Source: Streptosporangiaceae bacterium NEAU-GS5 (GTDB lineage: Bacteria; Actinomycetota; Actinomycetes; Streptosporangiales; Streptosporangiaceae). From it: a stretch of 64,000 nt of DNA. The stretch covers positions 310,001-374,000 of the forward strand of contig JAGFNW010000003.1 of NCBI GenBank assembly GCA_017592665.1. The letters run 5' to 3'. Of the stretch, positions 40,181 to 50,063 are shown piece after piece. Within the stretch, counting starts at the first letter, position 1. Each line of letters opens with the position of its first letter. Below the pieces are notes generated by a model that was given only the letters and a program-made list of their open reading frames with translations, made no database searches and had not been told where the DNA came from. The position numbers and the translations under genes were made by a program.

Positions 40181-40825
40181 GTGGCTGATCTATCAGAAGA
40201 CCTCTCGCAGTATCAGAATCCACGGTTCGCGCGCGCCTACGTCGCGGCGGCCGAGGGGGCCGATCGGCGTGGTGCGTCCGGTCACCGGCAGCGGCTGCTG
40301 GCCGGGCTCTCCGGCCGGGTGATCGAGGTCGGCGCGGGCAACGGGCGAAATTTCAAGCTCTATCCGGATGCCGTCACCGAGGTCGTCGCGGTCGAGCCCG
40401 ACGACACGTTGCGCGCGCTCGCCGGGCGGGCGCCGCGGAAGGTGCCGGTCTCGGTCGTGGCCGGGCACGCCGACGCGCTGCCGGGCGAGGACGGCGGCTA
40501 CGACGCGGCCGTGGTGTCGCTCGTGCTCTGCTCGGTGCCGTCGCAGGCACGCGCGCTCGGCGAGCTGCGCCGCGTCCTTCGCCCCGGCGGTGAGCTGCGG
40601 TTCTATGAGCACGTACGGTCCGCCAGCCGCTTGGTCGGGATCTTCGAGGACGCCATCGCCCCCCTGTGGCGCAAGGCGGCGGGCGGGTGCAGCCCCAACC
40701 GCGACACGCTGAAGGCGATCGAGCAGGCCGGGTTCACGGTGATCGAGGTCGACCGCTTCGGATTCGCGCCGACGCCGCTCTTCCGCACAGCGCACATCGT
40801 CGGAATCGCCAGGAAGGCCGCATGA
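40181..40825 (+). CDS. SAM-dependent class I methyltransferase
   Basis: The 214-residue protein has motif I VIEVGAGNGRN, an acidic residue after strand 2 (VAVEPDD), motif II YDAAVVSLVLCSVP and post-motif LRRVLRPGGELRFYEHV, the pattern of UbiE/Methyltransf_11 enzymes. The substrate is unknown. GTG 40181 starts 13 bases after the preceding stop, and its TGA overlaps the NUDIX ATG by four bases. Confidence 0.9.
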   Translation: MADLSEDLSQYQNPRFARAYVAAAEGADRRGASGHRQRLLAGLSGRVIEVGAGNGRNFKLYPDAVTEVVAVEPDDTLRALAGRAPRKVPVSVVAGHADALPGEDGGYDAAVVSLVLCSVPSQARALGELRRVLRPGGELRFYEHVRSASRLVGIFEDAIAPLWRKAAGGCSPNRDTLKAIEQAGFTVIEVDRFGFAPTPLFRTAHIVGIARKAA

Positions 40826-41316
40826 CGCCGCCGCCCATTCCCCGGCCGACGGCCCGGATCCTGCTGGCCGACCACGCCGACAGACTTCTGCTCTTCCAAG
40901 GCCCCGACCTGGGCTGGTTCACCCCGGGCGGCGGCCTCGAGGATGGCGAGCCGGTCGATCTCGCCGCCGTGCGCGAGCTTCGCGAGGAGACCGGCTATCA
41001 GGCCACGGTCGAGGAGCTGGGGCCGGTCATCGCGATCGCGGCCGGGCACTGGCGGGGCAGCTGGGATGGCCTTGTCCGCTATTCGGTGGAGTCCTTCTAC
41101 TTCCTCCGTGTCGAGCCCTTCGAGGTTGACACGTCCGGATTGCTGGACTACGAGCGGGAAACCACCATCACCCACCACTGGTGGACGCTTCCGGAGATTC
41201 GGACCACGAACCAGCACGTCGTCCCGTGGGGACTCGCCGATCTGCTGTCCCGGCTGTACGCGGGCGAGATTCCCGAAGAGCCGGTCCGGCTCCCCTGGCA
41301 CCACCCCGACCTGTAG
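40822..41316 (+). CDS. NUDIX hydrolase
   Basis: The 164-residue protein has the Nudix box with Gx5Ex7REUxEExGU spacing, seen as GGGLEDGEP...AAVRELREETGY. A C-terminal WHHPD is common in this actinobacterial subgroup. It hydrolyses a nucleoside diphosphate linked to another moiety; the substrate is unknown. It is translationally coupled to the methyltransferase. Confidence 0.93.
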   Translation: MTPPPIPRPTARILLADHADRLLLFQGPDLGWFTPGGGLEDGEPVDLAAVRELREETGYQATVEELGPVIAIAAGHWRGSWDGLVRYSVESFYFLRVEPFEVDTSGLLDYERETTITHHWWTLPEIRTTNQHVVPWGLADLLSRLYAGEIPEEPVRLPWHHPDL

Positions 41317-41325
41317 CTTTGCCCG

Positions 41326-41916
41326 GTGGCACAGGGGGATGACTGGGCGGCGCGGCTGGCGACAGAGGTGTTCGCGCCGCAGGTGCTGGTGATCGCGATG
41401 CCGCCGGTGGTGGGGGCCGTCTCGCTCGGCTGGCGGGGCGCGGCGTGGGGGCTGGTCGCCTCGGCGCTGTGCGGCGGCGTTCCGGCGGGGGTCATCGCCC
41501 TCGGCGTGCGCTCCGGGCGGCTCGACTCGCGGCACATCGTCGATCGGGCGAAGCGTACGGGACCGCTGCTGGCGGCCGTGGCCGCGGTGACCGCGACGTT
41601 GCTGCTGCTCGCGGTGCTGGGCGCGCCGCGGCTGCTGGTGGCGACGGTCGCGGCCATGCTGGCGGGGCTCGCGGTGACCGTGCCGATCACGCTGCGCTGG
41701 AAGATCTCCTTCCACGCCGCCGTGTCGGCGGGCACGGTCGTCGTCTTCGCGCACGTGCTGCCGCCGCTCCCGGTGTACGCCGTCGGAGCGCTCCTCGTGG
41801 CGCTGGTCTGCTGGGCGCGGGTCCGGGTGTCCCATCACACGGCCGCGCAGGTCGTGGCGGGCGTTGCGGCGGGTGGCGGCGCCGCGGCCGCTACCCTTGC
41901 CGCATTCGGCCTCTGA
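41326..41916 (+). CDS. PAP2-like membrane protein
   Basis: This polytopic protein of 196 residues has about six membrane helices. KISFHAAVSAG and RVRVSHHTAAQVVAG resemble the C2 and C3 phosphatase motifs of PAP2/lipid phosphate phosphatases (the C3 box normally has SxxxHxxxD; here HTxxQV). It may dephosphorylate a lipid or be a non-catalytic relative. GTG 41326 lies 10 bases after the NUDIX stop, the end of the four-gene run. Confidence 0.78.
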   Translation: MAQGDDWAARLATEVFAPQVLVIAMPPVVGAVSLGWRGAAWGLVASALCGGVPAGVIALGVRSGRLDSRHIVDRAKRTGPLLAAVAAVTATLLLLAVLGAPRLLVATVAAMLAGLAVTVPITLRWKISFHAAVSAGTVVVFAHVLPPLPVYAVGALLVALVCWARVRVSHHTAAQVVAGVAAGGGAAAATLAAFGL

Positions 41917-41922
41917 AGGGGT

Positions 41923-43362
41923 CTAGAGCCCGTACGTCTCCAGGAGCCGCAGCCATATCTCGCTGACGGCCGGGAAGGACGGCACGGCGTGCCAGAGCTG
42001 GTCGAGCGTCACCTCGGCGGTGACGGCGATCGTGGCGGCGTGCAGCAACTCCGCGACGGCCGGGCCGGCGAAAGTGACGCCGAGCAGCACCTTCCTGCTC
42101 TCGTCGACGATCATCTTGGCCTTGCCGGTGTAGCCGTCGCCGAGCAGGTAGGCGCCCGAGACGTTGCCCAGCTCATATTCGACGGCACGGACGTCGTAGC
42201 CCCGCTCACGGGCGGCGGCCTCGGTCAGGCCGACCGCGGCCACCTGCGGGTCGGTGAACACCACCTGGGGCGCGCCGCGCCCGTCGGCCGTGTCGCGGAG
42301 CGCCGGAAGGTCGTCCGGGCGGCCGTGCGCGCGGGCCGCGATCACGTCTCCGCATACCCGGGCCTGGTATTTGCCCATGTGCGTGAGCAGGTTGCGGCCG
42401 TTGAGGTCGCCGACCGCGTACAGCCAGTCGTGGCCGGGAACGCGCATGCTGTCGTCGACCTCGACCGGCCCGCGGGCGGAAAGTCCGGCCACGCCGAGGC
42501 CGAGGTCGTCGGTCGCCGGGCGGCGCCCGGTCGCGACCAGCAGCTCGTCGGCGACGACGGTCGACCCGTCGCCGAGGTGGAGGGTCACCGGCCCCGCGCC
42601 CTCGCGCTCGACCCGGACGACCTCGGTGCGCAGCCGTACGTCGATGCCGGACTCGCGCATGGAGCGGACCAGCAGCTCGCCCGCGAACGGCTCGGTCCGC
42701 TCCAGCAGGCCGCCGCCGCGAACCAGCAGCGTGGTCTCATGCGCGCCGAGGAAGTGCAGGGCCTGGGCCATCTCGCAGGCGACCACGCCACCCCCGAGCA
42801 CGGCCAGCCGGGACGGCACGTGCCGTACGGACGTCGCGTTCCGGCTGAACCAGGGCCGCGCCTCCGCGAGCCCGGGGATCGGCGGGACGATCGGCACGCT
42901 GCCGGTGGCGAGCGCGACCGCGTGACGGGCGCGCAGCACGGTGGTCGTGCCGTCCGGATGGGTGACCTCGACCAGCCGCGGGCCGGCCAGCCGCCCGTGG
43001 CCGCGCACGAAGATGGCCGGCAGCTTCTCGATCCAGCCGACCTGGCCGCTGTCGTCGAGGCTGGACACCGCCTCGTCGCGCCGGGCGAGGACGGCGGCCA
43101 CGTCGACCTGCCCATCGAGGGACAGGCCCGGGACGCGGGCCACCTCGGCGGCGAGCTCCATGGGCCGCAGCAGCGCCTTGCTGGGAATGCAGGCGTAGTA
43201 GGAGCACTCGCCGCCCGCCAGGTGGCTCTCGACGACCGTGCAGGTGAGTCCGCCGCGCACGACGCGGCCCGCCACGTTCTCTCCGGCTGGGCCGCCGCCG
43301 ATGACGACGACGTCCGTTTCCATCACTTCCGCGTCCGAATCGGTCGGCTGGTGGTCAATCAC
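41923..43362 (-). CDS. Pyridine nucleotide-disulfide oxidoreductase (dihydrolipoamide dehydrogenase-like)
   Basis: The 479-residue protein has FAD motif VVIGGGPAGENVAG, redox disulfide GGECSYYACIPSK, NAD motif LAVLGGGVVACEMA, a second FAD motif YAVGDLNG and a C-terminal dimerisation domain. The C-terminal His-Glu pair typical of dihydrolipoamide dehydrogenase is not seen (HAVPSFPAVSEIW is present instead). This favours the mercuric-reductase-like or general NAD(P)/FAD group common in actinomycetes. ATG 43323 is an alternative start 13 residues in. The substrate is unknown. Confidence 0.9.
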   Translation of the reverse strand: MIDHQPTDSDAEVMETDVVVIGGGPAGENVAGRVVRGGLTCTVVESHLAGGECSYYACIPSKALLRPMELAAEVARVPGLSLDGQVDVAAVLARRDEAVSSLDDSGQVGWIEKLPAIFVRGHGRLAGPRLVEVTHPDGTTTVLRARHAVALATGSVPIVPPIPGLAEARPWFSRNATSVRHVPSRLAVLGGGVVACEMAQALHFLGAHETTLLVRGGGLLERTEPFAGELLVRSMRESGIDVRLRTEVVRVEREGAGPVTLHLGDGSTVVADELLVATGRRPATDDLGLGVAGLSARGPVEVDDSMRVPGHDWLYAVGDLNGRNLLTHMGKYQARVCGDVIAARAHGRPDDLPALRDTADGRGAPQVVFTDPQVAAVGLTEAAARERGYDVRAVEYELGNVSGAYLLGDGYTGKAKMIVDESRKVLLGVTFAGPAVAELLHAATIAVTAEVTLDQLWHAVPSFPAVSEIWLRLLETYGL

Positions 43363-43384
43363 CCTCCCGACGGTACGCCATAGG

Positions 43385-43915
43385 TCACACCGCAGTGCCG
43401 ATCTTCTTGACGTGCGTGGCGAGCATCAGCATTGACACCCCTTGCACGATGCTGAACAGCCCGAACACGGTCGCGAGGGTGAGCGCCCCGACGTCCGGGC
43501 GGATGATCAGAACGAGGCCGAAGGCGAGCGAGACGAGACCGCCGATGGCCCAGGTGGCGCGCTGCCCGGCCAGGAGCCCTTCCCGGAACGCCATCACGAT
43601 CTCGACGACGCCGGTGATCAGGGCCCAGGAGGCGACCCAGACGGTGAGCGCGAGCGCGGTGATGGCCGGCCAGGCGAGCGCGACGACGCCTGCGACGATC
43701 GACAGGACGGCGAGAACGATGAAGCCGATGACCGGCCCGGCGCGCTCGCTGCTGAAGGCCCGGCCGAAGTCGGTGATGGCGACCATGAACGCGAAGACCG
43801 CGAAGAGGACCACGAACGCGCCGACCGTGATGCCCGGCCAGATGACGGAGACGACTCCGATGACGATGGCGAGGGCTCCCCGCAGTGTCAGTGAGAAGGA
43901 CAGGGATTTGAGCAT
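43385..43915 (-). CDS. HdeD/DUF308 family membrane protein
   Basis: The 176-residue protein has six membrane helices arranged as three repeats of the DUF308/HdeD type (RGALAIVIGVVSVIWPGITV, then GVVALAWPAITALALTVWVA). HdeD relates to acid resistance in enterobacteria, but actinobacterial members are uncharacterised. GGGAGG precedes ATG 43915 by about nine bases. It is divergent from the copper operon. Confidence 0.88.
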   Translation of the reverse strand: MLKSLSFSLTLRGALAIVIGVVSVIWPGITVGAFVVLFAVFAFMVAITDFGRAFSSERAGPVIGFIVLAVLSIVAGVVALAWPAITALALTVWVASWALITGVVEIVMAFREGLLAGQRATWAIGGLVSLAFGLVLIIRPDVGALTLATVFGLFSIVQGVSMLMLATHVKKIGTAV

Positions 43916-43989
43916 CGTGCACACCTCCCAAAGCGCACAGAACGTGCGCACCTAAAAGGTGATCGTCTCCCGGAGTCGCCGCGTTGCAG

Positions 43990-44004
43990 TACCCTAGGGG
44001 GGTA
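43990..44004. promoter_or_regulatory. CsoR operator
   Basis: TACCCTAGGGGGGTA is a pseudo-inverted repeat with a G tract, the form of CsoR binding sites. It lies 31 bases before csoR, where it can overlap the promoter. Cu(I)-bound CsoR would release it. Confidence 0.8.
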
Positions 44005-44035
44005 AGGTAGGCGAGCAATCGAAGGAGGCGGGCGC

Positions 44036-44317
44036 GTGCACGGTTACTCGGGCAACAAGGACGACCACGTCCGGCGGCTGCGCCGGGTCGAGGGCCAGGT
44101 GCGCGGCCTGCAGCGGATGGTCGAGGAAGACAAATACTGCATCGACATCCTGACGCAGGTGTCCGCGGCCACCAGCGCCCTGCAGTCGTTCGCGCTGGCC
44201 CTCCTCGAGGAGCACCTGTCCCACTGCGTCGCCGAGGCCACGCTCAAAGGCGGTCCGGAAGCCGAGGCCAAGGTCAAGGAGGCCGCCGAGGCGATCGCCC
44301 GGCTGGTCCGCTCGTAA
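44036..44317 (+). CDS. csoR: Copper-sensing repressor CsoR
   Basis: The 93-residue all-helical CsoR/RcnR-family protein has the Cu(I) ligand set C-H-C: Cys in DKYCIDIL and His/Cys in EEHLSHCV. AAGGAGG precedes GTG 44036. It heads the csoR-copZ-copA operon and should repress it in low copper through the palindrome just upstream. RcnR-type nickel/cobalt sensors differ by an N-terminal His ligand set, which is not seen here. Confidence 0.93.
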   Translation: MHGYSGNKDDHVRRLRRVEGQVRGLQRMVEEDKYCIDILTQVSAATSALQSFALALLEEHLSHCVAEATLKGGPEAEAKVKEAAEAIARLVRS

Positions 44318-44338
44318 ATCCGTCGTCTGGAGATCCCT

Positions 44339-44545
44339 ATGTCTGTCGCCACTTTCACCGTCACCGGCATGACCTGCGGCCACTGCGTGAGCTCGGTCAA
44401 GGAAGAGGTCGCCGAGGTCTCCGGCGTGACCGGGGTCGAGGTCGACCTGGCCACGGGACTGCTGACGGTCGAGAGCGACGCCCCGGTCGAGCCCGGCCAG
44501 ATCGCCGCCGCGGTCGGCGCCGCCGGATACCAGGTCGTCGCGTGA
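44339..44545 (+). CDS. copZ: Copper chaperone CopZ
   Basis: The 68-residue heavy-metal-associated domain protein has the metal motif MTCGHC and the ferredoxin-like beta-alpha-beta pattern. It would bind Cu(I) and pass it to the P-type ATPase encoded 16 bases downstream. The start ATG 44339 gives the usual short N-terminus. Confidence 0.93.
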   Translation: MSVATFTVTGMTCGHCVSSVKEEVAEVSGVTGVEVDLATGLLTVESDAPVEPGQIAAAVGAAGYQVVA

Positions 44546-44561
44546 GCGCGGGGGTGGTCCT

Positions 44562-46658
44562 GTGAGCATGTCCATCGAGCTGGCCATCGGGGGCATGACC
44601 TGCGCCTCCTGCGCCAACCGCATCGAGCGCAAGCTCAACCGGCTCGACGGCGTCTCGGCCACGGTCAACTACGCGACCGAGAAGGCCACCGTGGTCGTTC
44701 CCTCGGGCGTCGACCTCAAGCTCCTGGTCACCGAGGTCGAGAAGGCCGGATACACGGCCGCCGTGCGCGACCGGCCCGCGTCCGCCGGATGGCCGGTCGG
44801 GCTCATCGCCGCGGTGGTCCTCGGCGTGCCGGTCGTCGCGCTGTCGATGATCCCCGCGTTCCGGTTCCCCGGCTGGCAGTGGGTGGCGCTCGCGCTGGCC
44901 GCGCCCGTCGTGGGATACGCGGGCCTGCCGTTCCATCGCGCCGCCTGGACCAACCTCCGGCACGGCGCCGCGACCATGGACACACTGGTGTCGATCGGCA
45001 CGCTGGCGGCGTTCGGGTGGTCGATCTGGGCCGTGTTCGCGGGCGCGGAGACCTACTTCGAGGTGGCCGCCGCCGTCACCGCCTTCATCCTCGCCGGCCG
45101 GCACTTCGAGGCCCGCTCCAAACGGCGCGCGGGCGCGGCCCTGCGGGCTCTGCTGGAGCTGGGCGCCAAGGACGTGGCCGTGCTGCGCGAGGGCGCCGAG
45201 GTCAGGATCCCGGTCGAGCGCCTCGTCGTGGGCGACCTGTTCACCGTACGCCCCGGCGAGAAGGTCGCCACGGACGGCGTGATCCATGAGGGCTCCTCCG
45301 CCGTCGACGCCTCTTTGCTCACCGGCGAGTCGATCCCGGTCGAGGTGCGGCCCGGCGACGCCGTCACCGGTGGGACCGTCAACGCCGGCGGCCGTCTGAT
45401 CGTGCGCGCGACCCGGATCGGGGCCGACACGCAGTTGGCCCAGATGGCGAGGCTCGTCGAGCAGGCGCAGACCGGCAAGGCCGAGGTGCAGCGGCTGGCC
45501 GACCGGATCTCCGGGGTCTTCGTGCCGATCGTGATCGTGCTGGCCGCGGCCACCCTCGGCGTCTGGCTCTGGACGGGGGCCGGGGCCACGGCGGCGTTCA
45601 CCGCGGCGGTGGCCGTGCTGATCATCGCTTGCCCGTGCGCGCTCGGCCTGGCCACCCCCATGGCACTGCTGGTCGGCACGGGCCGCGGCGCCCAGCTCGG
45701 CATTCTGATCAAGGGCCCCGAGGTGCTGGAGTCGACACGGATCGTCGACACGGTCGTGCTCGACAAGACCGGCACCGTGACCGAGGGCGCGATGACGCTG
45801 GTCGAGACCCACGTGGCCGAGGGCGGCGACCGCGCCGAGGTGCTCCGCCTGGCGGGCGCCGTCGAGCACGCGTCCGACCATCCGGTCGCCCGGGCCATCG
45901 CCCGCGCCGCGCGCTCCACCGCCCGCGTCGCGGACTTCGCCGACGTGCCCGGGCTCGGCGTCCAGGGCGTCGTCGAAGGCCGCACGGTCGTGGTCGGCCG
46001 TCCCTCCCTGCTGACCGCCGACCTGCCGCCTGACCTGTCGAATGCTCTCGCCGCCGCCGAGGCCGCCGGTCGTACGGCTGTCGCGGTCGAGTGGGGCGGC
46101 GAGGTCCGGGCCGTGCTGGTGGTGTCCGACGCCCTCAAGCCCACCTCACGCGAGGCCATCGGCATGCTGCGCGGGCTCGGCCTGACGCCCGTGCTGCTGA
46201 CCGGCGACAACGAGACCGTCGCCCGGGCGGTGGCCGACGAGGTCGGCGTCGACCGGATCGTGGCCGGAGTGCTGCCCGCGGGCAAGGTCGACGTGGTCAA
46301 GCGGCTCCAGGCCGAGGGCCGGACCGTCGCCATGGTCGGCGACGGCGTCAACGACGCGGCCGCGCTGGCCCAGGCCGACCTGGGGCTGGCCATGGGCACC
46401 GGCACGGACGCCGCGATCGAGGCGGCCGACCTGACCCTGGTGCGCGGCGACCTCCGGGTGGCGGCGGACGCCATCCGGATGTCGCGGCGGACGCTGGCGA
46501 CCATCAAGGGCAACCTGTTCTGGGCCTTCGCCTACAACGTGGCGGCCCTGCCACTGGCCGCCTTCGGCCTGCTCAACCCGATGATCGCGGGCGCGGCCAT
46601 GGCGTTCTCCAGCGCCTTCGTCGTGAGCAACAGCCTCAGACTGCGTCGCTTCCGCTGA
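44562..46658 (+). CDS. copA: Cu(I)-translocating P-type ATPase CopA
   Basis: The 698-residue P1B-type ATPase has one N-terminal metal-binding domain (MTCASC), membrane motif CPC (~356), phosphorylation motif DKTGT (~404), the HP motif (SDHPVA, ~440) and hinge GDGVND. It exports Cu(I). GTG 44562 and ATG 44568 are both possible starts. The 3' end overlaps the converging nurA gene by 23 bases. Confidence 0.95.
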   Translation: MSMSIELAIGGMTCASCANRIERKLNRLDGVSATVNYATEKATVVVPSGVDLKLLVTEVEKAGYTAAVRDRPASAGWPVGLIAAVVLGVPVVALSMIPAFRFPGWQWVALALAAPVVGYAGLPFHRAAWTNLRHGAATMDTLVSIGTLAAFGWSIWAVFAGAETYFEVAAAVTAFILAGRHFEARSKRRAGAALRALLELGAKDVAVLREGAEVRIPVERLVVGDLFTVRPGEKVATDGVIHEGSSAVDASLLTGESIPVEVRPGDAVTGGTVNAGGRLIVRATRIGADTQLAQMARLVEQAQTGKAEVQRLADRISGVFVPIVIVLAAATLGVWLWTGAGATAAFTAAVAVLIIACPCALGLATPMALLVGTGRGAQLGILIKGPEVLESTRIVDTVVLDKTGTVTEGAMTLVETHVAEGGDRAEVLRLAGAVEHASDHPVARAIARAARSTARVADFADVPGLGVQGVVEGRTVVVGRPSLLTADLPPDLSNALAAAEAAGRTAVAVEWGGEVRAVLVVSDALKPTSREAIGMLRGLGLTPVLLTGDNETVARAVADEVGVDRIVAGVLPAGKVDVVKRLQAEGRTVAMVGDGVNDAAALAQADLGLAMGTGTDAAIEAADLTLVRGDLRVAADAIRMSRRTLATIKGNLFWAFAYNVAALPLAAFGLLNPMIAGAAMAFSSAFVVSNSLRLRRFR

Positions 46659-47637
46659 CCCGCGCCGAGGCGGCCCGCAGCGACCGATAGAGGAGCCGCG
46701 GGTCGCCGAGGCGGTGGCGGAGCAGCTTCTCCAGGCCGCCGATGGGGATGAGATTCTGCGGGGCGCGCGGATCCTTGTAGTCGACTCCGGCAAGCGGCGG
46801 CAGCAGCAGGGTGACCGCGTCGGCCAGCTCGGTCACCTCTTCCAGCGGCAGCTCCGGCCCGGCCTCGCAGCGCACGATCCCGGTCCACGGAGCGCCTGAT
46901 CGGGCCGGCAGCCGCACATACCAGGAGAAGCGCCGCCAGTTGGTGCCCATGACGAAGACGGGTGTCCGCTGGCCCGGGCGCAGCCGCGACACCACGCTCG
47001 CCTGCGGGCCCGGCAGATAAGCCGTGTGGTGCGTCTTGATGTAGCCCACGGTCCGCCGCAGCTGCCCCCGCCCTCGGAGCGGGCCGTCGACGAGCAGCAG
47101 GTCATCGTCGTCGTTTTCGGCGCGGTAACGCACGGCCACGCTGATCTCCAGCTGGGTGACCTGGTGCTGGAGCGCGAGCGAGAGCTTCTCCATGGTCGCG
47201 TCGGCCGCCCGGCGCGCGCTGTAGGTGGCCGCGGGCGTCTTCACGTCCGGCGCGTACGCCGAGGGGCTGAACAGGGACCGATCGACCTGCACGGACGCGA
47301 GGGTGGCCGGGCTGCCGGGAACACAGCGGACGATCCCGGCCGCGTAGGAGGCGGCGATGCCGGCGACCGGCGACTCCTCGCCCGGGTCGTGCATCCACAC
47401 GCGGGCGTCGATCCGGCGGACCCCGTCGGCGACAAGCAGGGCGCGCGGCAGCGCCGTGCCCGGAGGCGGGGTGACGGGACGCCAGTCGGCGGCGGCCATC
47501 TCGATGTCGAGGTCGAGCTCGGCCGTGCTCGGATCGAGGTCGCTCAGCGCGTCGGAGGTGATGGCCGTGGCGTATCCGGGGTCCCACGGGTCGACCGTGA
47601 ACCCCGCGACGATCTCCTGATCCGCCTGAACCGTCAC
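46636..47637 (-). CDS. nurA: NurA-domain nuclease
   Basis: The 333-residue protein shows NurA-type motifs: [15 protein letters not shown] (Asp 71 and nearby) corresponds to the first catalytic acidic box, [10 protein letters not shown] (~181-190) to the second, and TVGYIKTHH (~197-204) to the conserved K-containing strand. A later WYVRLPAR is also typical. NurA is a Mn-dependent 5'-3' nuclease that works with the HerA translocase in DNA end resection. The GTG/ATG start overlaps the sbcC stop, and the herA gene lies in the same operon, which strengthens the call. The assignment is by motif and context only. Confidence 0.75.
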   Translation of the reverse strand: MTVQADQEIVAGFTVDPWDPGYATAITSDALSDLDPSTAELDLDIEMAAADWRPVTPPPGTALPRALLVADGVRRIDARVWMHDPGEESPVAGIAASYAAGIVRCVPGSPATLASVQVDRSLFSPSAYAPDVKTPAATYSARRAADATMEKLSLALQHQVTQLEISVAVRYRAENDDDDLLLVDGPLRGRGQLRRTVGYIKTHHTAYLPGPQASVVSRLRPGQRTPVFVMGTNWRRFSWYVRLPARSGAPWTGIVRCEAGPELPLEEVTELADAVTLLLPPLAGVDYKDPRAPQNLIPIGGLEKLLRHRLGDPRLLYRSLRAASARVSGSDAV

Positions 47638-50063
47638 GACGCCGCCTTGCGCAGGTGGGAGCCCTTGGCGTCGCGGCTGACCTCGAATCTGACCGGCACC
47701 CGGTCGGCCAGCGCCGGGACGTGGGTGACCACGCCGACCATGCGCTCCTGGCTGGTGGCCAGGCGTTCGAGCGTGGTCGCCACGGTGTCGAGGGTGGCCG
47801 GGTCGAGCGTGCCGAACCCCTCGTCCAGGAAGATCGAGTCGAGGCTGCGCGCGGCGGTCGCGGCAAGACCGGCCACCTGACTGGACAGGGCGAGCGCGAG
47901 GGCCAGCGCGGCCTGGAACGTCTCGCCGCCGGACAGAGTGCGCACGCTGCGCCGCATCCCGGCCTCGGCGTGGTCGATGACCTCGATGTCGCCCTTGTCG
48001 CTCAGGCCCAGCTCATATTGGCCGTCGGACAGCTCGTGCAGCGTCTGCGAGGCGGCCGACGCGAGCAGGCCGAGGGCCTCCTCGCACAGCCACCGCTCGA
48101 ACCGGTCGGCCCGCAGCAACAGCGCCAGCTCGCGGGCGACCCTGGCCTCCTGCTCGCTCGCCGCCGCCTGCTCGGCCAGCCGCGCGGCCCGCGCCCGGTC
48201 GGCCGTGACCCGGTCGAGCCAGCCGGCGGCCGCGGTGACGGCGGCCGTGATGGCCTCCCCCGCGCCGCCCCGCGGATCGACGCGGATCTCGTGCTCGGAG
48301 AGCAGGGCCATCAGCGCGGCCTGCGCCTCTTCGCGCCGGCGCCGGGCATCGGCGATCTCCTCGTCGTGCGCGCCGAGCGCGTGCCGTTCGCGCACCATGA
48401 CCTCATCGCGCCAGACGAGCAGGGCGCCCCAGGCGCGGCCGAGATCCTGCCGGTCGAGCGCGGGGGCGCCGAGCGCGACGACCGTGTCGCGGGCGGCGTC
48501 GACGTCGCGCCAGGACTGCTCGGCCTTGACCCGCAGCTCGTCGGCGCCCCGCCGGGCCGCGGTCAGCAGATCGCGGGCCTGCCGCGCGGCCTTGCGCGCG
48601 GCCATGGCCTGACGCTCGGCGACGTCGATGGCGCGCAGCCGCTCCGCGGCGTCCTCGCCGCCGGCCGCACGCGACTCCAGCTCGGCCAGCCTGCGCCGCA
48701 GCTCCTGAACCCGGCGGACCAGCTGCACGGACTCGGCGTCGGCCGCGTGCCGCGTGCGGATGGCCTGCTCCATGGCCGTTCTGCGGGCCGCGACCGTGCG
48801 CTCGGCCGTGCGGAGATCGGAAAGATCGTGATGGCGGGGCAGCTCGGCCACGGGACGCAGGCACGTGGGGCAGGGCTCGCCGACCACGAGCCGCTGGGCG
48901 AGGTCGGCGGCCGTGTGCGCGTCGCGGAGCCGGTCGCGCTGGTGCTCGGCCTCCTCCAGCGCCGCCTGGGCCCGCTCGGCCTGCGCGATCCGCTCGCCGA
49001 GCACCTGGCGGGACCGGTCGCTCTCGGTCTCGGCGGTCGCGAGATCGCGCGCGGACCGCTCCTTGTCCTGGTGCGCCGCGAGTGCCATGGCCAGGGCGGC
49101 CTTGTCGCCGAGGCCGGTCGCCGCGTCGTGCGCCCGCTGCTCCTCCTCGGTCAGCCGGTCGACGTCGGCGGCCCGGGCCGTTACCTCGAGATCGGCCGCC
49201 TGCTGCGACTCGGCGAGCGTGGGCACGTCGGCGGGCATGGCGAGCGCGCCGAGGGCGGCCACGGTCTGCGCGGTGGCGGCCCGGAGCTCGGCCAGCTTCC
49301 TGATGGTCTCGTCGTGGCCGCGGAGCGCGTCGAGGTCGCCCTGGGCACGGTCGCGCAGCGCGCGCAGGCGCTCGAGCCGCTCGGCCGCGGCCCGCTCCTC
49401 CTGTTCGCCGACCCCGCGAAGATGCGACAGCTCGGTGCGGCTCAGCTCGGCACGCTGGCGCGCCAGGCCCTCCGCGTGCTCGGCGCGCTTGCGCACCTTC
49501 TCGTAGACCTCGGCGTCGAGCAGCTGGACCAGCAGGTCTTGCCGCTGCCGCGGCTTGCTGTGCAGGAATTCGGCGAACTTGCCCTGCGGCAGCACCACGC
49601 ACTGGGTGAAGAACCGGTATTCCAGGCCGGTGACCCGCTGGACCTCGGCCGTGACGGTCTCGCCCTCCGCGATCGGCCGGACGACGGCGGCCAGCAGCTC
49701 CGGCAGCTCGGCCCCGGCCGGGACCCGGCGGTCGAGCTCGTCGAGCCGGGCCTCCTTCGTGTGCACCTTGCCCTTGGCGTCGCGCCGTAGCGAGCGGACC
49801 ACGGCGTAGCGCCGGCCCGCCGTCTCGAAGACCAGTGCCACGGCGCCCGAGTCGGCGGAGGGCGCGAGGGCGTGGGCGATGACGTTTTCGTTGTCCCAGC
49901 GGGGCACGGTGCCATAGAGGGCGAAGCAGATGGCGTCGATCACCGTGCTCTTGCCCGCGCCGGTCGGGCCGACGAGCGCGAAGTAGTCGACGTCGGAGAA
50001 GGAGACGGTCATCGGCTCGCGGAAGCTGCCGAAGCTCTCCAGGTGGAGACAGGTCGGGCGCAT
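47634..50063 (-). CDS. sbcC: SbcC (Rad50-like) SMC ATPase
   Basis: The 809-residue protein has an N-terminal Walker A (GPTGAGKSTVIDAICFALYG), long Ala/Arg/Glu-rich coiled coils, a zinc-hook CxxC motif (PCPTC) near the middle, and a C-terminal signature (LSGGE) with Walker B (DSIFLDEGFGTLD). It partners SbcD as the Mre11-Rad50-type nuclease that opens and trims DNA ends and hairpins. It is shorter than E. coli SbcC but normal for actinobacteria. Its ATG overlaps the sbcD stop by one base. Confidence 0.95.
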   Translation of the reverse strand: MRPTCLHLESFGSFREPMTVSFSDVDYFALVGPTGAGKSTVIDAICFALYGTVPRWDNENVIAHALAPSADSGAVALVFETAGRRYAVVRSLRRDAKGKVHTKEARLDELDRRVPAGAELPELLAAVVRPIAEGETVTAEVQRVTGLEYRFFTQCVVLPQGKFAEFLHSKPRQRQDLLVQLLDAEVYEKVRKRAEHAEGLARQRAELSRTELSHLRGVGEQEERAAAERLERLRALRDRAQGDLDALRGHDETIRKLAELRAATAQTVAALGALAMPADVPTLAESQQAADLEVTARAADVDRLTEEEQRAHDAATGLGDKAALAMALAAHQDKERSARDLATAETESDRSRQVLGERIAQAERAQAALEEAEHQRDRLRDAHTAADLAQRLVVGEPCPTCLRPVAELPRHHDLSDLRTAERTVAARRTAMEQAIRTRHAADAESVQLVRRVQELRRRLAELESRAAGGEDAAERLRAIDVAERQAMAARKAARQARDLLTAARRGADELRVKAEQSWRDVDAARDTVVALGAPALDRQDLGRAWGALLVWRDEVMVRERHALGAHDEEIADARRRREEAQAALMALLSEHEIRVDPRGGAGEAITAAVTAAAGWLDRVTADRARAARLAEQAAASEQEARVARELALLLRADRFERWLCEEALGLLASAASQTLHELSDGQYELGLSDKGDIEVIDHAEAGMRRSVRTLSGGETFQAALALALALSSQVAGLAATAARSLDSIFLDEGFGTLDPATLDTVATTLERLATSQERMVGVVTHVPALADRVPVRFEVSRDAKGSHLRKAAS

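Noticed and set aside
41923-43362. Mercuric reductase or dihydrolipoamide dehydrogenase by name
   Set aside because: There is no Cys pair at the C-terminus for mercury and no obvious His-Glu pair for lipoamide. A general disulfide oxidoreductase call is safer.
47655-49790. 711-residue plus-strand open frame
   Set aside because: It lies wholly antisense to sbcC, which has all Rad50-type motifs. The composition is typical of an antisense shadow frame.
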